Source: Astrothelium macrocarpum (Eukaryota > Ascomycota > Dothideomycetes > Trypetheliales > Trypetheliaceae). From it: a DNA stretch of 64,000 nucleotides. The notes under the pieces were generated by a model, which saw only the letters and a list, made by a program, of their open reading frames with translations, had not been told where the DNA came from and did no database searches. The DNA lies in the NCBI GenBank assembly GCA_021030915.1, contig JAGEMR010000045.1, positions 124,001-188,000 on the forward strand. The letters are read 5' to 3'. The translations under genes and the position numbers were made by a program. Shown piece after piece: positions 58,352-64,000 of this stretch. How positions within the stretch are numbered: position 1 is the stretch's first letter; each line of letters starts with the position of its first letter.

Positions 58352-59215
58352 CTTGTATATGAATAGCAGTTGTAGGAGGTGCTGAGCTGAAGAGATGGGT
58401 GCTTTTACAGAATAGTTCAAAGGAAAATGAAGGTTTTAAATCGAATTTGTATTTGGACTAAGGACTACAGGCTAAAAAAGAATGTGGTTTTAAGGTACTC
58501 ATAGACGATGACCATATTCAGGACGCATTCATCCATGGTAAATACCATGGTAGCAACCATGGACACGTCAGATGAAAATAACACAACGCGTGTTGAAAAA
58601 TCATGAAGATGAAGGACTGCTATGACACCACAGGTGCGACTCGGAGAAGGACAAAATTCACTGAGAGAAAGAGATGGCTCTTGCAAAAAGAGCAATCGAG
58701 CTACACCTACCCATTCCAGTGGACTCTCGGCATGAGTCTATTCTAAAAGATGAGTACACTAAACAAGTAGTGAAGGACTGGTAGCTCTCGTCGGGAGCCA
58801 CATTTTATCATGAGAAAACCCAGATTTGGTCTGATAGCCGGGACTCTCTAGCTCCTGGCTTAACTTTACAACATACTGAATAGGAAGGGCGAGCAGTGAG
58901 GACACCAGGGGAAAGACATGATTTCCACGAACAAATGGGAGCTGACTATTTGTTGGGAGCGCCTGCGAAGAGAGCAGACTACGAAGCGTATCAATGCGCA
59001 TGATAACGCGACTGAGTGAGTCAGCGATGACGAGATGGTGGGAGTATTCGTGAATGTTCGTGGAGATGCGCGTTCTGGAGTCGTGAAGCTACACTGCCCA
59101 AACCGGTTAGGCCCATTTCCGTTCATCTCAAAAAATTGACACAGGAGAAATCAAACCTCTAACAACCACAATTCCCTCAAAACCCCCGTTACTTTTCCCA
59201 CCACATACTTTAATC
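58352..59215. other. Divergent intergenic region, F-box to RRM gene
   Basis: About 860 bp holding both promoters. Short open frames only. The 60 bp before the RRM gene start are C/T-rich. Nothing else recognised. Confidence 0.5.
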
Positions 59216-60462
59216 ATGTATGCCGTCATATCTCCACTGTCTACTGATAAATTACTGATCAATCAAGGTATTTGCTTCGCCGAAGCGCGCTCAGAGCCTT
59301 ATCATCCACCCACACCGCCGCCTTTTGCACAAGACCAAGGACATTCGTCACATTCAATTCATCCTCTCTCACATCTAAGCAGCAATGGAGCTCGACAGTA
59401 ATTCGGCGCCGGTTCGCTAGCGGGGATGCAAAACCTAGCGAAGCAATAACGACAGATGAGACCATCCCCGAGGAACCTTCAAAGTCTGAAGAAGAGGCTA
59501 TTGGGGAGAGCCAAGCTGCATCTCAATCAGAGACACCCGCCTCCTCTACCCTTGAGAGTGCGCAGCAAACAGCTTCTCATGTTGCAACCTCTGCGACCGA
59601 GACTGCACGACAAGCTGGAGAATCCATTGCAACAAGTGCACAGCAAGCTCAGCAGTCCGCCATAGACACTGCACAAAGCCTTGGTCAATCCGCTGGCGCA
59701 GCAATTGGAAGCGCTGCCGGTGCTGCGCAAGCAAATACCCCATTCAGTAATCCGAATTACCCACCCTCGCCATTTTCGTTAAGAAAAGGAACGACGCCAG
59801 CACCAGAGCCTTCAAGAATCATCTACATTGGAAATCTGTATTTTGAAGTCAGGGAGGATACTCTACGACGGGAATTCTCCCGCTTTGGCAACATCACTCA
59901 GTCTCGAATCGTCTACGACAACCGCGGCCTCAGCAAAGGGTAAAACATCCCTTACCTCCATCTCCTCCACTTCTCCATCTTCCCATCCCGCTAACAGAAG
60001 CCCACTTGCAGATTCGGCTACGTCGAATTCGACAGCGTCGACTCCGCCACGGCCGCCATCCGCAGCCTGGACCAGCAGATCCTCGAAGGCCGGCGCATGA
60101 CCGTGCAATACCACATGCCGCGCCCGGAACGCTCGCGGCCGGCCGCCTCCCGCAGCGCCAACGTGCCGTCGAAGACGCTCTTCATCGGCAACATGAGCTT
60201 CGAGATGACGGACCGCGACCTCAACGACCTGTTCCGCGAGATCCGCAACGTGCTCGACGTGCGCGTCGCCATCGATCGCCGCTCCGGCCAGCCGCGCGGC
60301 TTTGCCCACGCCGACTTTGTCGATGTCCCTAGTGCGCAGCGGGCGATGGATGTTTTGGCGGATAAGGAGGTGCATGGGAGGAGGTTGAGGGTGGATTTTA
60401 GTGGGGAGAGCTCGACCCAAAGGACGAGGGCGTATCATCAGGATGGGCCAGCACCAGTGTAG
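59216..60462 (+). CDS. Two-RRM RNA-binding protein, probably mitochondrial, with an intron-split start codon
   Basis: Three exons: 59216-59217, 59268-59939, 60012-60462; 374 aa. The long reading frame has no in-frame ATG at its 5' end. A 50-bp intron (59218-59267, GTATGC..AAG, with CTGAT branch-like sequences) splits the start codon as AT|G and gives MYLLRRSALRALSSTHTAAF, an Arg/Ser-rich mitochondrial presequence. An Ala/Gln/Thr/Ser-rich helical repeat region follows (about residues 95-155). RRM1 begins at IIYIGNLYFEV (RNP2) with RNP1 GFGYVEFDS across the second intron (GTAAAA..CAG). RRM2 has LFIGNMSFEM and RGFAHADFV. It resembles fungal mitochondrial or nucleolar RRM proteins; RNA target unknown. 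The third exon lies in a GC-rich skew-switching island. Confidence 0.82.
59940..60450. other. GC-rich island with C-to-G skew switch (RRM gene 3' exon)
   Basis: The + strand is C-rich from about 59945 (inside the intron) to 60100, very GC-rich through about 60300, and G-rich from about 60335 to 60450. The preceding exon is of ordinary composition. Confidence 0.7.
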
Positions 60463-60905
60463 GCGTAGAGAATTCGGGAGTAGAGGGAGGAGGCATTTGG
60501 TTTCGCTGTGTACAGCTTTTATGTTCCTTCCAGATTTTTGTTGTTACTAGTTTCTGGAGAGGAGGTGTAGAATTTGTAGAATAGCTTGGCTGGTTTTACG
60601 GAGGATAATCGGAAAAACACACATCACCACTTTTCCCATTTGTTCGTACACTTTAGCTCTCTCGGCGACGACGATGTAGTGGTTGGCCTGTTGCCTCAGA
60701 TCCATCTCCGTTGGTTCACGTTGGACGCATGCTAACACGCTGTCGTCATTGGATGCCAGATGGCCTAGGCCTTCAGGTAAATGTATATATGTCCAGCTCG
60801 CCCTACCGGAATTAGAACTGTAAATTGGGCGTTGTAATATGCATAACACCCTGTCCTTTTAGCCCTGCTTAGGTCTTTGGTCCCTGCTTTTAGATAGCTG
60901 TACCC
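60463..60905. other. Intergenic region, nothing recognised
   Basis: About 440 bp between two plus-strand genes, holding the RRM gene 3' end and the cytidine deaminase promoter. No feature recognised. Confidence 0.5.
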
Positions 60906-61789
60906 ATGTTTCGTCGCAATACATCATACCAAAACACAACCTCTACCTCCATGCTCCGTTCACCCCTTCCAGGCTCTTCTCGAGCTGCGTCGCCGCAACC
61001 ACCAAAGACACCTCAGCATAATCATGAAAATGCTGCTCCTCCAATTCCAGGTTTGACGGTACCGGAATTGCAGATCTTGAAGAGTGCCTGTCTGGCAGCC
61101 AAGGAGCGAGCATATTGTACGTTCTCTTGTTCAGATTAAGTCTCCATTACCTTTGACTACTACGTCTGAATTTCGAATCCTTTCTACACGTACCATGTCG
61201 TCTTGTTCTATTATGACGATGTTCTAAACCACGCTTTGCTAGGCCCTTATTCGCATTTCCCCGTGGGCTGCGCAATTCTCACCAAACCAAATAATCTAAA
61301 CTCGAATGTTACTCCTCAACCGACCCCGCCCACTATCATTGAAGGCGCAAACGTTGAAAATGCATCCTACCCGGTCGGAACATGTGCAGAGCGAGTAGCA
61401 TTGGGAACGGCAGTGACCAGTCATGGATGTAGGAAGGGCAATTTTCGGGCCTTGGCTGTGGTAACAGATACGGTGAGTCTAGCTTTGACGAATCTAAGAC
61501 TATGGCTCATTTTTGGTGTAGGTAGGAATTCCAGGTAGTCCATGTGGAATGTGCAGACAATTCATAGCAGAATTCTGTGAGGTAAGTCATCTTTCGCTGA
61601 ATCATGTTTCATGAGACGTCTATATCTGACTATACCCAGCCTTCGATGCCGGTATTCATGTACAACAAAGACGGCGACTACAAGGTGATGACGGTTGAAC
61701 AGCTTTTGCCCATGGGCTTCAGCATGGAAGCGTTGCAAAGTAGTCAGAACGATATCAACACAAAGTCGAATAATCTCTCGGTTCCTTGA
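60906..61789 (+). CDS. cdd1: Cytidine deaminase
   Basis: Four exons: 60906-61116, 61243-61472, 61522-61581, 61640-61789; 216 aa, all joins in frame (donors GTACGT, GTGAGT, GTAAGT). The enzyme converts cytidine and deoxycytidine to uridine forms in pyrimidine salvage. Splicing yields the full zinc site: PYSHFPVGCAIL, then NVENASYPVGTCAERVAL (zinc Cys and catalytic Glu), and SPCGMCRQFIAEFCE in the 60-bp third exon with the other two zinc Cys. The C-terminus (LLPMGFSMEAL) closes the small homotetrameric type. About 50 N-terminal residues are a Ser/Pro-rich extension before the core. This small-enzyme class is distinct from RNA-editing deaminases. Confidence 0.93.
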
Positions 61790-62201
61790 GACCCCAATAC
61801 ACACTTACGATGCACGAGAGAACAAGCATACGAAGGAGTTCATGGCCAGTATTTAGCATAGCATGTTAATTAAGATGAATTGCCTGATCATGTGTAATTA
61901 ATAGAATTATTAAAATGCCCTTGCACCAGATGGCGAAGAGACTCTAACCGATCGCCAAAGAACAAAAAACATCGAGCCATCATTGAATTGTTCCGCTGGG
62001 AATGTGGTACTTGCATGAGGTTCGCCTCGATATTCTAAGGCCCATCACAAGATTAACATTCCATTCAGCACACGTGGAATTTTCTTCCAGTATGTTCCCA
62101 AAAATTCACCATTAGTATGATCCCATTCCTAACCAGGGGAAGCCCGGACGCAAAACACCACAAAACCCATTCCATGCAAAACTCCTTCCCCACTAATCTT
62201 C
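61790..62201. other. Convergent intergenic region
   Basis: About 410 bp between convergent stop codons. AT-rich in the middle (61850-61920), consistent with 3' untranslated regions. Nothing else recognised. Confidence 0.5.
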
Positions 62202-63080
62202 TCACCACTCTTCCCCTTCCTCCTCATCATCCACGAACAGCGACTCCGCTTCCTCCTCCGGAGCCATCTCCCTATACCTATCCCTCGTCTCCCTCCAATA
62301 CTCTTTCTCCTCCTCACTCAGCCCCATCTCGCGCCACAAATCCTCAATCTCAATCCTCTCCACCCACTTCCTCACACCACGCGCACCCCTACTCCCCATC
62401 TCCTCCCCGGCCCGCTCCTCCTCCACCACCCACCGCCATGCCAACCGCACCAACCCCGCACAAAACCGCACCCACATCTCCACCTCCCGCGGGTCCAGCA
62501 CGCCCGCATGCTGGCGAAACTCCACCGTGCGCGCCCGTCCCTCCGTCGACGGCGTCGTCAACAACGGCCTCAGCGCCACGCGAAAGCTGCGGTTCGGCGC
62601 CACGAGCGTGACCAGCTTCTCCAGCGCGCTGCGGCCCCCCTGGGTATCGCGGGCGCGGAAGACGTCGCCGTGCACGAGGGCGAGGTCGCGGTGGACGGGG
62701 CGCACGCGGCGCGGCTCGCCGCCGCCGCCGCCGCCGGACGCGGAGGCGGGCAGGCTGAGGGGCGTCGAGGCCGGGTCGAAGCCGCCCGTGTAGATGTTTT
62801 CGCGGTTGGATTTGAGCTCGGCGGCGACGTGGTCGCCGGAGCGGCGGATGGCTGGGTGTAGGCTGGAGAGGGCGTCTTCGTAGACGAGTAGGAGGTAGGC
62901 GAGGTGTTTGGTAACGGGGAGCGGGAGGGCGGCGCCGGTGGGGAGGCCGATGTGCACGTGGAGCCCGCAGACTGGAGTGGTGGTGAGGGCTGATTGGGGG
63001 GTGCCCTGGAAGGGTTTGAGGAGTGCGGTGAGGTCGGTCGAGAATTTGGTGATGTCGTTTGTGGTGTAGGGTGGGGAGAT
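62150..63080. other. GC-rich island with C-to-G skew switch (amidoligase)
   Basis: The + strand is strongly C-rich from about 62150 to 62560, balanced and very GC-rich around 62570-62720, and G-rich from about 62730 to 63080. The gene is on the minus strand. The 5' third of the gene (63100-63542) has ordinary composition. Confidence 0.75.
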
Positions 63081-63542
63081 GATTTCGATGCCCCATGAGT
63101 CCCAGTGGTTGGCTTCTGATGCTGATATGTGGTCGGGGAAGGCCTCGTGAAGCTTCTCCCGAGGGAAACCGGGTACGTTTGGCTCAGGGGAAAGGTACCA
63201 GCCATTGAATATTGCAACCTTCTCATCTTGGGAATGGACAGTCGTTGGAGGGGCCCCCGGATTTGACTGAATCAAACTCTGCGCAATATGAAGAGGTTCG
63301 TCGATATACGGACGGGTGTCTCCAGCATGTTCTTGAACGGCCCAGCTGTTGTAGCGAATTTTGGGATATCTTGACGATCGAAGGGACGGTTCGAAGCTGG
63401 CAGTGTCCTTGATGAGCCTGTAGCCAGGGACATTTTTGATGAGGTGACTCTCGATTGCTTGTTCGTGAAAGGCGAGGACCCCTTCAATTTCCACGCCAAA
63501 GGTAAGAACCGGATCCGCAAGTGTAGGATTTGAAGAAGCCAT
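62202..63542 (-). CDS. Putative amidoligase-family enzyme
   Basis: Single exon on the minus strand, 446 aa with the ATG at 63542. It matches the fungal putative amidoligase family, relatives of the glutamine synthetase/gamma-glutamyl-cysteine ligase fold that form amide bonds with ATP. The visible core is TFGVEIEGVL near the N-terminus, WGIEIISPPY, then CGLHVHIGLP with metal-binding-type His residues, and TVEFRQHAGVLDPREVEMWV near residue 350. Glu/His spacing fits the family; the substrate is unknown. A six-Gly run (about residue 275) sits in a low-complexity loop, and the tail is very acidic (DDEEEGEEW). The frame is open for about 60 codons upstream of 63542 without an ATG, so an extra 5' exon is possible. 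The middle lies in a strong GC-rich skew-switching island. Confidence 0.83.
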   Translation of the reverse strand: MASSNPTLADPVLTFGVEIEGVLAFHEQAIESHLIKNVPGYRLIKDTASFEPSLRSSRYPKIRYNSWAVQEHAGDTRPYIDEPLHIAQSLIQSNPGAPPTTVHSQDEKVAIFNGWYLSPEPNVPGFPREKLHEAFPDHISASEANHWDSWGIEIISPPYTTNDITKFSTDLTALLKPFQGTPQSALTTTPVCGLHVHIGLPTGAALPLPVTKHLAYLLLVYEDALSSLHPAIRRSGDHVAAELKSNRENIYTGGFDPASTPLSLPASASGGGGGGEPRRVRPVHRDLALVHGDVFRARDTQGGRSALEKLVTLVAPNRSFRVALRPLLTTPSTEGRARTVEFRQHAGVLDPREVEMWVRFCAGLVRLAWRWVVEEERAGEEMGSRGARGVRKWVERIEIEDLWREMGLSEEEKEYWRETRDRYREMAPEEEAESLFVDDEEEGEEW

Positions 63543-64000
63543 CTGGGAGGAAAGCTCGGATGTAGTATCGACGTTGACCTCTTGCGTCAACCACAGTCGC
63601 AGAATATCAGCGGCCAGTTGGGGGCGGTTGATGGGAGCAGCAGTGGCAGCTATATCGATGGCTATCTGCTTCGTCTTCTGAGTGTTAATGGAGATTGTTG
63701 ATATTTTTTGCTGGAGGATTGCTCGTACTTTTACAAGCTAACGCATACAACTTGCTCGTCAAGTAGTATCATAAAGGAGATCTTGTCTGAAAGCTGTGGG
63801 CATTGGAAAGAAATATACACTGATGGTACAGGAGAAATTCAAATCCGCAAATATTGGCTAGCGCTGCTCGCATTTAATGGCGCGGGTGAAACTTTAATTG
63901 CAGAGAGCCGCCAAAATTAATCACAACTTCCAACACCTCGTGCAATGATCAACAAAGCGACACACTACCGCAATCTAACCATTCCCCACCGAAGCCGGTT
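63543..64000. other. Right-edge region upstream of the amidoligase gene
   Basis: Upstream of the minus-strand amidoligase start. The amidoligase frame stays open to about 63735 without an ATG, so part may be coding if an upstream exon exists. Otherwise nothing recognised. Confidence 0.4.

Noticed and set aside
62389..63226. Long alternative-frame open frames inside the amidoligase gene
   Set aside because: They are Pro/Arg/His-rich shadows of the GC island; the amidoligase frame carries all recognisable motifs.

Overview
This window looks like a nuclear contig of a filamentous ascomycete (Pezizomycotina). Most introns are short (about 50-80 bp, GT..AG). The proteins are typical of that group: a Rim15-type PAS/kinase/receiver protein, a LIM-RhoGAP of the Lrg1/Rga1 type, Yos9, a fungal TPC1 carrier, a CYP53-like P450 and a fungal amidoligase. 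No prophage, IS element, CRISPR array, rRNA or tRNA gene was recognised. The class cannot be fixed from the sequence alone.

Layout. 0.8-10 kb: a large conserved fungal protein of unknown function, a small basic Ser-rich protein, a mini-cupin (minus strand) and a phosphoinositide phospholipase C. 10-13 kb: gene-poor, with a 75-aa two-exon zinc-ribbon gene and one doubtful small gene. 13-23 kb: the checkpoint clamp loader Rad17 and the giant kinase Rim15. 24.5-30.3 kb: RPB4 (minus) diverging from the LIM-RhoGAP gene. 31.6-37.2 kb: a compact block with YOS9 (-) and JAC1 (+) sharing a 164-bp promoter, then TPC1 (-) and a carnitine-pathway dioxygenase (+) sharing 121 bp; the last three products are probably mitochondrial. 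37.5-40.8 kb: an FHA-domain Chk2/Rad53-type kinase. 43.3-45.5 kb: an Rnh70/REX-type exonuclease. 46.5-49.7 kb: a protein with a Mis18/Yippee-like zinc domain on a long tail, visible only after splicing. 49.7-54.2 kb: a 4.6-kb stretch without a supported gene. 54.2-64 kb: CYP53-like P450, F-box protein, a mitochondrial-type RNA-binding protein whose ATG is split by an intron, cytidine deaminase and amidoligase.

Functional links: two DNA-damage checkpoint components (Rad17 and the FHA kinase), nutrient and cell-wall signalling (Rim15, LIM-RhoGAP, PLC), RNA metabolism (Rpb4, Rnh70, RRM protein), ER quality control (Yos9) and mitochondrial Fe-S/thiamine/carnitine metabolism. These are mostly housekeeping genes, not an operon-like system.

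Two points stand out. First, a probable Mis18-domain centromere-type protein of 877 aa was reconstructed from three exons. Second, a repeated compositional pattern: at least six genes, on both strands, carry at their 3' end a 0.5-1 kb GC-rich island that is C-rich on its left and G-rich on its right on the + strand, switching near the middle. Splice sites were placed by eye from consensus and reading frame, not from transcripts.
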